Shown piece after piece: positions 21,761 through 32,872 of a stretch of DNA of 64,000 bases. The DNA lies in contig CM069443.1 in assembly GCA_035610835.1 (NCBI GenBank), forward strand, positions 64,575,577-64,639,576, read 5' to 3'. The notes beneath the pieces were generated by a model. That model was given only the letters and a program-made list of their open reading frames with translations. It was not told the DNA's origin and did not search any database. This stretch comes from Ophiura sarsii. Lineage: Eukaryota > Echinodermata > Ophiuroidea > Amphilepidida > Ophiuridae. Within the stretch, counting starts at the first letter, position 1; each line of letters starts with the position of its first letter. Position numbers and translations under genes: made by a program.

Positions 21761-22487
21761 TAGAAAATGAGTTAGAATTGCTTATATTTGCCTTTGCTAA
21801 TGATATACACATATTGTTTTGGGACAGGAGAGAGCGAAAAAATAAACGCATTCACTGTTCGGTCTAAATACTATTAACCCAGTTGTCAAATATTACACTG
21901 TAAATCATGCATGATTACAAAAACCTGTAATAAGACATTTTTTTTAAATGGGGTATGTTAAAGTAATAAATCAAGCATGTTCAACTTTAAGATTTGTTTC
22001 AAAATCCAGTTGACCATTTTCAACAACAACAAAAAAAGGATAGGCCCTACTTTTCAAAATGCTGTCGATATTTAACTTGTTTTGGGTCAGATTTGGGAGA
22101 AAACAGAAAGTGCACAATCCTAATGGTTTATTTTGGCTTCAGATGTGATGTCAGATTGCATTTATAATGATATTGCTCCCCCCCACAACTATTAATGTTA
22201 GTAGAGGTGTAGCCATGGTGTCATATCAACTAACCGATCTGATTGAAATAGAGAGCATAATATTATTATGCCCATTATTAGTTTACTTATCTTTGACCTG
22301 GCAATATGTTGATACATCAATGGCTACACCTCTTCCAGTGTGATAAAACTGAACAGGATATTTATATACCATACTTCACCTGTATGTACACCCCCTTGAA
22401 TATGCGCGCATACCGGTAGGCAAGCATTTCGCGTGCACATCGGCAGGCAACAAGCTTTTGTTTACTTGGCTGCTGTGATGTTTATAT

Positions 22488-23192
22488 GGAGCATATAAGT
22501 GTGTCATTTCCGCCTAAACCCCAGATAAGGGACATAAACCCCAGATAAGGCGGGACTTATCTGGGGTTAACGCTCCTTATATGTGGTTAAGGCGCCTTAT
22601 CTATGGATACCCTAAAATGCTCCTTATCTGGGTTAAAGGAAATGTCAATCCAAAATATATGAAATTTATGATTTCTACATTTTTGAAATTTCAAAATTTC
22701 ACCAAAATCATCTAAAGTCAATTATCTAGGATCCATTTTTTTTTGGCTTAAAAAATTTTAGTTATGAAAATATTGACCAAAAAGTGCCAACAAATGTTTT
22801 TTATCTCAAAAATCAAATCAAAAATTGTATACTTTTATGTACATTAGGCCTACATTATAAGTTAAAAGTTAGAGTGCTTGATAAATGTCATATATTTTGG
22901 GTTGACACTTCCCTTAAGGCGCATTAACCCTAGATAAGGGACGTAAATCCAGAATAACGTGCCGTATCTATGGATAAGGGGGCCTTATCCCTAGTTAACA
23001 CTCCTTATCTATAGTAACTCCAGATAAGGCCTGCCTAATCCTTGGTTTACATTCCTTATATCTGGGGTTAACAATTTTACGCCAGATAAGGCCCGTTGTC
23101 CTAGGTTTACGTCTCTTATCTGGGGTTAAGGCCTTAAACCCTGAATAACGTCCCTTATCTGGGGTTAAGGTGGATATGACACACATGCTTCC
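22488..23192. mobile_element. Inverted-repeat element built of AACCCCAGATAAGG motifs (GATA-site array)
   Basis: The ends GCATATAAGTGTGTCATTTCC and the complement of TGGATATGACACACATGC face each other. Between them a 14-base motif, AACCCCAGATAAGG or CCTTATCTGGGGTT, is repeated in both orientations about 19 times, with at least 14 intact GATAAG/CTTATC cores; one more copy follows at 23,207. It is interrupted by a 277-bp element at 22,637-22,913. AGATAAGG is also the consensus of GATA-family transcription factors. Confidence 0.75.
22637..22913. mobile_element. TTAA-flanked short element inserted in the GATA array
   Basis: TTAA at 22,633-22,636 and 22,914-22,917 flank ends AGGAAATGTCAATCC and GGGTTGACACTTCCC, followed on both sides by AAAATATATGA or its complement. 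Removing the insert and one TTAA recreates a motif copy, CCTTATCTGGGTTAAGG. It is a relative of the element at 2165-3268. Confidence 0.85.
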
Positions 23193-23696
23193 ATAGACGT
23201 AAACCCCAGATAAGGCGGGCCTTATTTTGCAGAGCAAAACGTTCCATGATTACTTCAAAATTTTCATGTAGATTCCAAATATGGTAATGAAATTCAATGA
23301 AACATTTTGGAAAATTTTGGAATGTCGTATGTAGCCGCCAGCCGTGTGGAAAGTGTTAACACAATTACCCATGTGATATGACATGACTGATACATGGCAA
23401 ATATTAAAAATAAAATTAGACTTATGAAAAAAGACTAGTTTATATTTGACTCGCCCTTTGTAATATCAATAAACCACCTGTCTGTTTTTATGTTTAGCTG
23501 ATAGTCAGTGTTGATATGATAAGCAAACCATTTTTGGATGTGTATAATCTTGGGTCAAGTTCCGAATTTCAAGAGTTTAGTGCAAACAATTATTATCTTC
23601 GTTGCTATTTGTCAGATTATCTTCAATGTTCGGGCTCGTTACTATGGTAAATTATGAGTGTTATGGTTACATTTAAGTTTATCCTTTTTGGAACTA

Positions 23697-23901
23697 TACG
23701 AGGGGGTATCAAAAAGTTCTTGACATCACCCAGAAGTGAAGGAGCTATATCGATGAAATTTTGTCTGAGTAATCACTGGTCCTTAAAAACATTATGGTGC
23801 AAAATTGGTCTCATAAGTATGTTTACTTTTTATACAGGTGGCGCAAGATATAGCTCCTTCACTTCTGGGTGATGTCAAGAACTTTTTGATACCCCCTCGT
23901 A
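23697..23901. mobile_element. Mariner-type fold-back MITE
   Basis: CGAGGGGGTATCAAAAAGTT at the left end is the exact complement of the right end, with about 55-base arms and TA on each side. It is 205 bp including the TA and has no coding capacity. Confidence 0.85.
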
Positions 23902-24398
23902 TACCATTGAAACATACTTATTTAAAGATGTTTTGATTGTAGTATTTAGAGTGCCTTTCCACTTTTGTTATTAAAAGCGCTCAATTTGATAGTCACCCTC
24001 CCCCTCCTCCTGATGCTAATATAGATAAATCTTATAATATGAAAGTGTAGTTTTAAACATATCGTCGTAAAGTTGTATACCATGAAGATTGGTGTGTTAA
24101 ACTGTAACATGTAATAATATCTTGCACTGTTATAGTTCTTTAGAAATATTTTCATTAGCTTTAACAATAATATGTAAAGGTGTAAACAACTTGCACTTCT
24201 CTGTAAATGATTGGTTAGGTTAACATACTTTATGTTATGTAAATTGAATGAAATTCAATATGTAAATACAAAGGATTCTAATAACGCACAGTTGAACAAA
24301 AGAAAGGTAACTGATTATTTTGAACTTGCTCGACTGAGACTTCTGGTAGTACATATCTAGATGAAATAGATGTAAAGAACAATGTATGAAGGAGGAGC

Positions 24399-24613
24399 GA
24401 GTGGCGTAGCTAAGTTTTTCCATATGGGGGGGGGGGGGGGGGGGGGGGGGGGCTAGGGGAATGAAGGTTATCTGACAATACTTAACCGACAACTAATTTG
24501 ACCATCATATTGTATGATTCCCCTTGTCAAATGAACCAACAGAACCAATCTCACCAACATACTAAAATATTGGGGGCCATGTCCAAGGCCCTGGTCCCAT
24601 AGCTACACCACTG
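24399..24613. mobile_element. hAT-like element in satellite unit, 8-bp duplication GGAGGAGC
   Basis: GGAGGAGC at 24,391-24,398 and 24,614-24,621 flanks ends AGTGGCGTAGCTA and TAGCTACACCACTG. About 28 consecutive G follow the left end. Sister copies sit at the same site of other units at 48,396-48,539 and 49,051-49,214. Confidence 0.75.
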
Positions 24614-25658
24614 GGAGGAGCTCTAGAAGTGTATACCGTACTTTGGTGGTAATTAAGTGTAATGTTAAGTAACGTAACTAAATATGGAAAACTATCAAAC
24701 ATGCCGCATGTACATAGCTAATAGAAATTCTGTATAGTTCTAAATTAGGAGATGAAGGAGGAGCTCTTGATATAAGTGTAATGTTAAGAATATTGATGCA
24801 TCACACTGGTGTACTAAACTAAAATACATGTATCGAATATGCCGCTTGTACATAGCAAGGCTAATAGAAATTCGGTATAATCGTTTTAAATTAAGATGAA
24901 AGAGGAGCTTTTGATAATAAGTGTAATGTTACGAATTTGATGCATCATACATGTGTAACGTAACTAAAATACATGTATGGAAAACTATCAAAACATGCCG
25001 CATGTACATAGTTAGTAGAAATGCTATATAATTGTTTTAAATATTTTAAGAGAGTTTTTTAACGCAAGAAAAACAACTGAGTGACTCCAGTGATTTATTG
25101 GACTATGCTTCTTCAAATTTTAATTCCACATTGTAAAGTATGAGCATTATTTTCTTGCTTCGCACGGGACAAAAGGAACAAAATATACCACATTGAGCAT
25201 ATTTCTTTTTAAAATTGAATTTAATAGCATAACATTTTCAGGTTTATTTTTTAAATTTTATTTCAATGAATGTCAATTTTATGTCAATTGAAATTTAGTG
25301 TGTTTAAAACATATTATCGTAAAGTTGTATACTGTGAAGATTGGTGTGATAAGCTATAACATATAATAATATTGTGCACTGTTTGGATTACAGTATCATT
25401 TTAGATATTTCATGTTTCATAGTAAGAGTAATTTAGACATATTCTAATTAACGTTGACAATTATATAAAGTTAGCTTAAACTTGCATTTCTTGGATAGGT
25501 TAAAATCTGTTTGGAATTGGAATTTACTGTGTGGTTTACACTAGTAACAAGCATTAGTTAACAAAGGATTCTAATAACGCACAGTTGAACAAAAGAAAGG
25601 TAACTGCATGATTTGTTGCTCTTGCACGAGTCAGACTTCTGATGTATATATCTAGATA

Positions 25659-25913
25659 AGGCGGCGAAAAAGAACCTGTTCTACGTAATCGGACCTCTGA
25701 GGATGAGTTGGTCGGTCGGGTGGGTGTTTTTTTTATTGTTTTTTTAAAAACTGTTCCCCCTTGAAAATGACCGTAAAATCAAACAAATCGGTAAAAGTCT
25801 TACCGTATTTTGACCAATATTTGGGTCAGTATTAATTTGCACGTGAATTTTTTGATTTTTAAAAGAATAGGTCGGTCAGGCCCGTAGAACAGGTTTTTTT
25901 TTTAATCTCGCCT
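25659..25913. mobile_element. MITE with AGGCGGCGAAAAAGAACCTG ends
   Basis: The left end AGGCGGCGAAAAAGAACCTG is mirrored by a right end reading GTAGAACAGG followed by T-rich sequence and TCTCGCCT. GGTCGGTCGGG and GGTCGGTCAGG lie inside. Another fuller copy is at 42,098-42,364. Confidence 0.65.
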
Positions 25914-26239
25914 CAGATAGATGTGAAGAACAATGTATAATGAATGGCCGAGGAGCTCTAAAAGTATTGGTACTGTGTAATGTTAAGAATATTGATGCTT
26001 CATACATGTGTACTAAATTAGAATACATTTATGGAGAACTATCAAACATGCCACTTGTACATAGCTAATAGATATTCTGTATAATCGTTTTAAATTGAGA
26101 TGAAGGAGGATCTCTTGATAATAAGTGTTATGTTAAAGAATATTGATGCATCATACATGTGTACTAACAGCTACTAAACTGAAGTACATGTATGAAGAGC
26201 TATCAAACATGCCGCTTGTACATATTGCTAAATATTTAA

Positions 26240-26937
26240 GGAGAGTTAGAATTGCTTATATTTGGCTTTGCTTATTTTCTTTTCATAGTACTCACTGAGC
26301 TAGCCATAGTTTCACAATTGATGTCATAATCAACTAGCACATATATTGAATGCTTTCTGGTCCCTCCGCGTAGATTTGACTCAAATCACACCACTTGTAT
26401 TTGCATTTCATGTGCCCTTTAATTACTTTAAAATGAGCTAAAAATGTATAATTAAGATTAGACCAAATTAAGCTAATTTCAGGCATTTTTTACCATAAAA
26501 TACAAAATATTCATGCAATTCGTGCGCACCCCCCAATTTTGTCTTTTTGTCTCCTCCCCCCCCCCCCCGTCGATTTTTCTATTGCCAATAATATAGGCCT
26601 AATATAAGAATACATTGTAGATTGTTGGGTGCCTTCTTCATAGACTGAATGGTGTATAGTCTTTAAAAAACCCTTCATATAGCTTACACTGGTTTCAAAC
26701 CGTAATAGGCTAACAGAATTGGATATTATCGTGCATCCTGTTTTGTTTAGGACCCGTGCTTTCAAAACTCGCGCCAAAGCATTATAACGGGCGATATTAG
26801 GCATAGTGGACAGTGTTGTGATCATATGCTGGTCCCTCAAGCATGTATCGACAGTCCCTTCGACTGTTGCGTTTGTTGATAAACATTGCTGTCACTCCAT
26901 CTGTAGAATCATACAAACAGAAATTCTCTTTATATTA
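26240..26937. other. Intergenic DNA, nothing recognised
   Basis: I see AT-rich sequence, a poly-C run at about 26,555-26,568 and no gene, RNA or clear element boundary. Confidence 0.5.
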
Positions 26938-28080
26938 GTCGAGAAACGACTAATATACTGTATTCGTCCTGTTTCCTTCTTATATTACTCGACTAATATA
27001 CTGTATTCGTCCTGTTTCTATATCTCGACTAATATACTGTATTCGTCCTGTTTCTTTCTTCGTCTTCTTCTTTCTTCCGTCACGAGGCCTATAGATCCGT
27101 AACCATTGAGCCGATTTTGACCATATTTGGTCATAAGTACCCTTATGTGCACCACTACTCAGGTTGTAAAGCATAAGGGGTCAAAGGTCACACAAGGGTA
27201 ACTAGGGGTCAAAACGTGATTTTCACTTAAAACGCATTTGCAATTTAGTGAAATGACCTAGGATCGTCAGAATTGGCCAACATATTCCTTTTGACCGTAC
27301 GCATATATAATAGTTCGGTTTCGTTAAATCGAAAAATGTTTGGGGTCACTAGAGGTCAAAATGTAAATTTAACTCCATTCACTCAAAATACTACTTGTCC
27401 GAGGGAAATTGACTGAGGATACTCAGAATTGGTCAAAAGATTCCTTGGATCCATGTACATATAGGGTGCTTTGCCACTAAAAGTGACATGTCAAACGGGG
27501 ACACTAGCGGCCATTGAACTTTACAGGGGGAAATATAAGGCATGCTCCGATTTTGACCAGATTTCTTTTATTTTGTGGGCATTGATGAGACAAGAACAAA
27601 GGTCAATCATACCGTTAAGGTCAGAGGTCAAAGAAAAGGTCACTAGGGGTCAAAATGTACATTTTCACTCCTCGCACTCAAAATACTACTTGTCCGAGAG
27701 AAAATGACCTATGATTGTCAGAATTAGTCTAAAGATTCCTCTCATCCATGTTCATATAGGGTGCTTCTCCACTCAAAGTGACATGTCAAACGGGGTCACT
27801 AAGGGTCATTGAACTATACAGGTGTAAAATGTAAGACATGCTTTGATTTTGACCGGATTTGTTTCATCTTGTGGGCATTGATGAGATAAGAACAAAAGTC
27901 AATTACAAGTTTGGGGTCAAAGGTCAATAAAAGGTCACTAGGGGTAAAAAAAAAGTGATTTTCACTTAAAACGCCGTTGCAATTTAGTGAATTGACCTAG
28001 GATCGTCAGAATTGGTCAACATATTCCTGTTGACCGTAAAAGGTCAAAGGTCAACGACTTCGACTAATATCCGTGATCTA
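26938..28080. repeat. Tandem repeats: 36-bp CGACTAATATACTG units and 295-bp AGGTCA-rich units
   Basis: Three copies of CGACTAATATACTGTATTCG plus CCTGTTTC lie at 26,950-27,052. Then blocks repeat at about 295 bases: ACTCAAAATACTACTTGTCC near 27,382 and 27,677, and GGGTGCTT-CCACT-AAAGTGACATGTCAAACGGGG near 27,466 and 27,762. AGGTCA or GGGGTCAAA words recur at least ten times. TTTTCACTTAAAACGC at 27,221 recurs near 27,960. Confidence 0.7.
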
Positions 28081-28173
28081 TGATCACAATTAGCTCTAGT
28101 TATATTTACATTTGCACCAAGAGATGTGAACTTTTCACCTGAGCCGTAATAATGGTATTCTGGTCATGTTTAA

Positions 28174-28538
28174 CGCATATTATGTTTTCCAGGAGCACCG
28201 TTTATTCATGATTTTTTTTAGAAAGTAGATTTTCTTGCAGATATATATTTCTGATCATAAATCATAAATATATTCTGAGTTACAGAGCGATACAATTCCT
28301 AATTACTTCAGAATCATGGTTTTAGTGTGAATTTAGAGTGAAACATAAGTTGTCACGCAGACCTGACAGTTTATTTTCACTCTTTAAACCATGATTTTGA
28401 AGTTAGGAATTGTATCGCTCTGTAACTCAGAACATATTCATCATTTATGATCAGAAATGTAAATCTGCAAGAAATTCTACTTTCTTAAAATAATCATGAA
28501 TAAAGGGATCTCCCTGGAAAAGATCACATAATATGCCT
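28174..28538. mobile_element. Fold-back TTAA element (private to copy A)
   Basis: TTAA at 28,170-28,173 and 28,539-28,542 flanks a near-complete palindrome with ends CGCATATTATG and GATCACATAATATGCCT. The homologous site at 52,816 has the single TTAATTCATT with no insert. A second member is at 47,393-47,766. Confidence 0.85.
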
Positions 28539-29313
28539 TTAATTCATTATTAAAAATGTCAACATTATTGAATTTCATTACCATTTTGGAATCACCATGC
28601 GAAATGCATTGAAAAAAGTACAAACATGCCCAATAATGGTTCAGTAATTTTTGAAAATTGGGAAAGGTTTCTACAAAATCTGTTTTGAAATGGTAAAACT
28701 GATAGCCGCGTGGAAAGTGTTAATACATATTGTGACCGAAAGCAAAATTGACAGCTTATTCATAACACCAGATTACCTATATGTAGAGTATTATACTAAT
28801 GTTAAACTGAGACATAATTATAATTATATCCAATAATCTGAAAATAAATGTACTACTAGTACTATGCTATGCACGCTGCATACAATGTTATAATGTGAAT
28901 GACTATTATTTTCTGAAGACTTGATAGGAAGTGTCTCTGATTGTTTTTGTAAATGATTGAACTACTTTGTAACTCAATGCAATAAGACGCCGGGGAAAAT
29001 CAATTTCTTTTCAAAAAAAGCAATTAAGAAACTACTGATGCATGCAAAATCATTTCCCCCCTTTTTTGTTGAGGGAACGGTGTGTAAGATACATGCACAC
29101 ATTTTGCCTTTCTAGGTAAAATTGACCTGAAATCAGTTTAATTTGGTCTAAATTAGATATTTCGGACCAAATTTTAAGCTAATGGCTAAAGCCTACTCAC
29201 CGAGGAAGAGAAAGAAAGGCAGACCTCAGTCCCAATGGATGGATCAAATAAGATCGATTAATCCCTCTCTGTGATTGTTACTCGGTGCAATGAACAACAA
29301 GGTAGTTATTTAG

Positions 29314-29660
29314 GAGGAATTGGCACAGTGTTTGTGGATAGCACGCAGGACTCATAATACAAAGGTTGTGAGTTCTAGCCCCGCTACGGCCAACATGTTT
29401 GTATCCAAGGTACTTAGTCTCAATTCCCTCGTGGTATGGAAGTCACGTAGAAATGGTGGTCCCGTGTTTTGGAGGAGCAATACAGTTTAATAATAAGGTT
29501 CAATAAAGGTTACAGACTCTTTCGTAAAGAGTAGGGGATCAATCCGGGTTTGTATCTGTTCACAAACCTATCGGACCCCAATGGAAATAAGCGTCAAACG
29601 AGGCTTTGTTGGGCTGTCCAGGGTCGTAAGGCCCAAATAAATAATACAAATACAATTTTG
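29314..29660 (+). mobile_element. tRNA-Met-derived SINE
   Basis: The head TGGCACAGTGTTTGTGGATAG, GGACTCATAAT (CAT anticodon position) and GTGAGTTCTAGCCCC resembles an elongator tRNA-Met. A tRNA-unrelated body follows, ending GGGTCGTAAGGCCCAAATAAA. The same insertion is present at 56,973-57,312, so it predates the duplication. Confidence 0.7.
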
Positions 29661-30110
29661 TTTTTGAATTTCATTTCGAAATTAAAAACATCGGTTTGAC
29701 TAATCATGGGGATTTCTATACATTGCATTTGGAAATTCCCAAAAGACAAAAATAGTGTCCTTAATTTCACAGCACAGTCACAATGTCATTACTCATACAG
29801 GCCAGTTGGAAATTCCCACAACACCAAAATGGTTGTCCTTAATTTCAGCACAGTCACAATGTCATTACTCATCCAGGCATGGGGTCAACTATTACACAGT
29901 AAGCATGCATGAATAAAGAATAACAATAATAATACACACAAGGCCATAATAGATAAATAGTTTGTTTACCTTCATGTTATTATTATCATTTTTCAGTAGA
30001 ACAGTTGTCAGTGTGGTGTCCTTTTAACCCATCAATGAACACAATTATATCAATCAAGGATATCAAATTACTATGGTATAATGAATTGGTTTGTAATTAC
30101 TTTGGCTTAA

Positions 30111-30584
30111 GGGCCATAAAGTTGCGTGCATTTGGTGTATAGGTAAATATACATGAGCTCACAAACTAGCTAAGTTTGAAACATACTCAGATTTATTCAG
30201 CTGGTCGAACTGGTCTGCGTTACTGTAAACTTCTGAATAGCGAATGGATGGAAACTTAAGGAAAATCTTGAAAAGCGCTCACCACATGAAATGTCAAAAT
30301 GTAATGTCCAATGTTCATATAACTTCCATATAGGTAGTTTGAGCTCATCATCACAAATATATTTAGACATCAAGATCACAGTTACGTGCCAGAAAATATG
30401 AAAATATGAAGCATTCGTTACTCAAACCACTCCCGCTACAAAAATAAGGCAGGGTGACATAAGAGGGCATTCTGCACACTTTTTTCTGGGACCCCTGACT
30501 GAATTGTTTTAAATTTCATGTTGAGATGGGTGAAATGGAATTTAAAAACCTGTTCCCTAAGAAAAAATAACAATTCTTTTTGGC
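30111..30584. other. Intergenic DNA, nothing recognised
   Basis: No coding, RNA or repeat structure is convincing between the end of duplication block C and the inverted satellite cluster. Confidence 0.5.
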
Positions 30585-30890
30585 GGTCGCTATTTAGGAT
30601 ATACAGAAGATAGTACCAAACACATTTGGCTTTTTACGTTACACAAATATTGACTTTTCGGCGGTTGCTATTTACTGAAAATAACACCAAACACATTTTG
30701 CATTTAGATAGGACTGATACTGCGGTTGCTATCTACAGAAGATAGCACCAAACACTCGGCTTTTTACCTACGACATTTCTGGGGATGCTATCTACTGAAG
30801 ATAGCAATAAACACATTTCCATTTAGATATGACTTTTAGGCGATTGCCAAGTATAGGAGTGCTATCATTAATTGCAGTTAGATATTAGTG
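30585..30890 (-). repeat. Hairpin satellite, inverted cluster (about 5 diverged units)
   Basis: The minus-strand equivalent of the satellite at 35.6-37.2 kb: GCGGTTGCTATCTACAGAAGATAGCACCAAACAC and variants at 50-70 base spacing. More diverged than the main array. Confidence 0.75.
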
Positions 30891-30957
30891 ATACGGCGGG
30901 AAGATCGGCACACTCCTAGTATAACTTTAACTGCTGAGTACCCGGCCCTGAGTAAAC

Positions 30958-31735
30958 CCCGAGTGTTTCTATTGGGGGATAGTGTGATCAAAACTTAGTA
31001 TGAACCTTTGTCTTCCAAACTATACACTTTTGGATATTTAGATACCTTTGGTTATATGTAACTTCATTAGGTTGCAACCACTAACTGAAATCTGTCAATA
31101 TTTGGCTGGACTTGTAATAGGTTGAAATGTGGGTCGAGTGATACATTTAACAATATCTCGGCAATGCAAGCATAGAAACAGATAACTCTGTTTACATTGT
31201 AAGAACACACAATAATCTTTGTTTATTTATTCAAATTGATTTAAGCATTTTTCAATGTTTCTGATAAGATTTTGAAGGCACAGTAAGCTTTTATCTTGTA
31301 AATTTGCTGTTTTTAACCGGTTTTGGTCCAGTTCAAAATGATTTGCCGTGTTAGTGATGCGCACATTTTCAGTCGCCTCAGATGAATAAGTTCAGGTGAT
31401 TAACTATCCTATTAAATCATCCAAACTGGTTCATTCTTCGATTATTTTAGACGTTTTGATTTCCCGCAAAATGAGTGATTCATGGGCTATTTGAAATAAT
31501 ATAATAATAATATGTATACTTTTATTTAACTGCTTCTCCGTTGTTTTCCTACTTATACTACATTGTTTCAAATTAAAGTATCTCGAATATGCAACAAATT
31601 TGGGATTTACTTTAAACTAATGCTATGACGTCATAGTCCATACTTAAAGAGAAATCCAAGAGTGAATGATTTGAAAGACAAAGATTCATACTTCATAATG
31701 ATTGAACCATGATTGAACTATATAATGTTATGCCA
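30958..31735 (-). mobile_element. Diverged relative of the mariner MITE at 54,203-55,274
   Basis: GGGATAGTGTGATCAA, TATGAACCTTTGTCTTCCAAAC, then TGAAGGCACAGTAAGCTTTT and ATGACGTCATAG are shared in order with 54,203-55,274 or its complement. The terminal CGAGGGTCATT ends are missing here. Confidence 0.6.
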
Positions 31736-31739
31736 ATGC

Positions 31740-32214
31740 AGGTCTGCTTTTGATTTGTGTTACCGCACCTGCGAAGGTGATATGGAAAATGTAGACTTCC
31801 GTAAAGTGAATTTCACTAGGATCATGTACGAACCAAAAATTGCATCACAGGCGGCGATGGCACATTTTTTCATTAAAAAGCTATTTTTTTAGATTAAAAA
31901 ATAAATCGTTGTATCACTTTTCTGCAGTTTTAAATCCAAAGTAACTTTTAAAATGTCTAAATCACTTATTTTAAACAAAACTCTACATGGATGTATTTTA
32001 TATCTAAACAAGGTTTTGTCCCTAATACCAGTCGGCTTAGAAATAATAGCATTACAATTATAATATAGCCCTATCAGATAATAGTTGTAAGGAATTTGTA
32101 TCATGCCATACCACACAGTGGCTTCAATATAAAATAACACAGAACATAATGCCTACTAATGGCTTTTTAGAATGAATATTGTTAACGATGATGAACCGTT
32201 TTGTAGCATATATA
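31740..32214. other. Intergenic DNA, nothing recognised
   Basis: AT-rich sequence with no supported feature. Confidence 0.5.
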
Positions 32215-32872
32215 TACAGGGTGAGTCAAAATAACTGCACTAGTGGAAAGAATCCATTTTGTTTTCACAACTATTTTAATTCAAGGTTTAATAAACATAT
32301 CATTATCGCAGCAAAATGCTGAATTACAACAATATTTACAATATGTAATATATAGAACAATAGAAACAATATATTCATAGAAATAACTAAGCATGCATAA
32401 CACAACAACCCACCCCGATTGGAAACAGAACTATAATGTATGATTTAAGAGTTTGACCATGTATGGAATTGAGCTACGAGCGTAACGCAGGGTACGTGTT
32501 TTAGGAACACTTATTTTGTGAGCACTACGGAGAGTCATATTATGCACTTGTTCATCTCTAGATTTTGGATACCAACCACGGAATTCATTAGATTTTAAAA
32601 GGGATTTAGCAAAGTTTAAACAAAGTTGGTCTCTACGGTTCCTGAGTTCCGGAATAGCACATGTTATTAAGGCATCCTGATAGCCTATGTAGTTAAAACC
32701 TAAGATGATTCTACACGCCCTCTTCTGAATACGCTCCAAATCATAGTGGAGATTTTCTGTCAGACCAGGATGCCATAGGCCTACTGGTATAGAGCATACT
32801 CAAGAAGGGGGCGAACAAAACCAACATAGATTGTTGTTACCAGGTCTTTAACACTTAGCCCATGCCGTTTTA

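Larger units (their letters stand above)
23930..26240. repeat. Satellite and macro-repeat domain A
   Basis: Contains two copies of a longer block (AAAGTTGTATAC-GTGAAGATTGGTGTG through GGATTCTAATAACGCACAGTTG; about 24,040-24,330 and 25,300-25,600) and several copies of the roughly 150-bp unit carrying GGAGGAGCTC, GATGCATCATACATGTG and GCCGCATGTACATAG (about 24,614-25,045 and 25,940-26,235). The equivalent domain after TRIM copy 2 is at 44.99-49.87 kb. Confidence 0.75.
28089..30110. repeat. Segmental-duplication block C, copy A
   Basis: Aligns in order with 52,765-57,925. Shared blocks are TATATTTACATTTGCAC-AAGAG at the start, the ATTTCATTACCATTTTGGAATC stretch, a tRNA-derived SINE, and GGATATCAAATTA at the end. 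Copy A carries one private insertion (28,174-28,538); copy B carries several. Confidence 0.75.
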
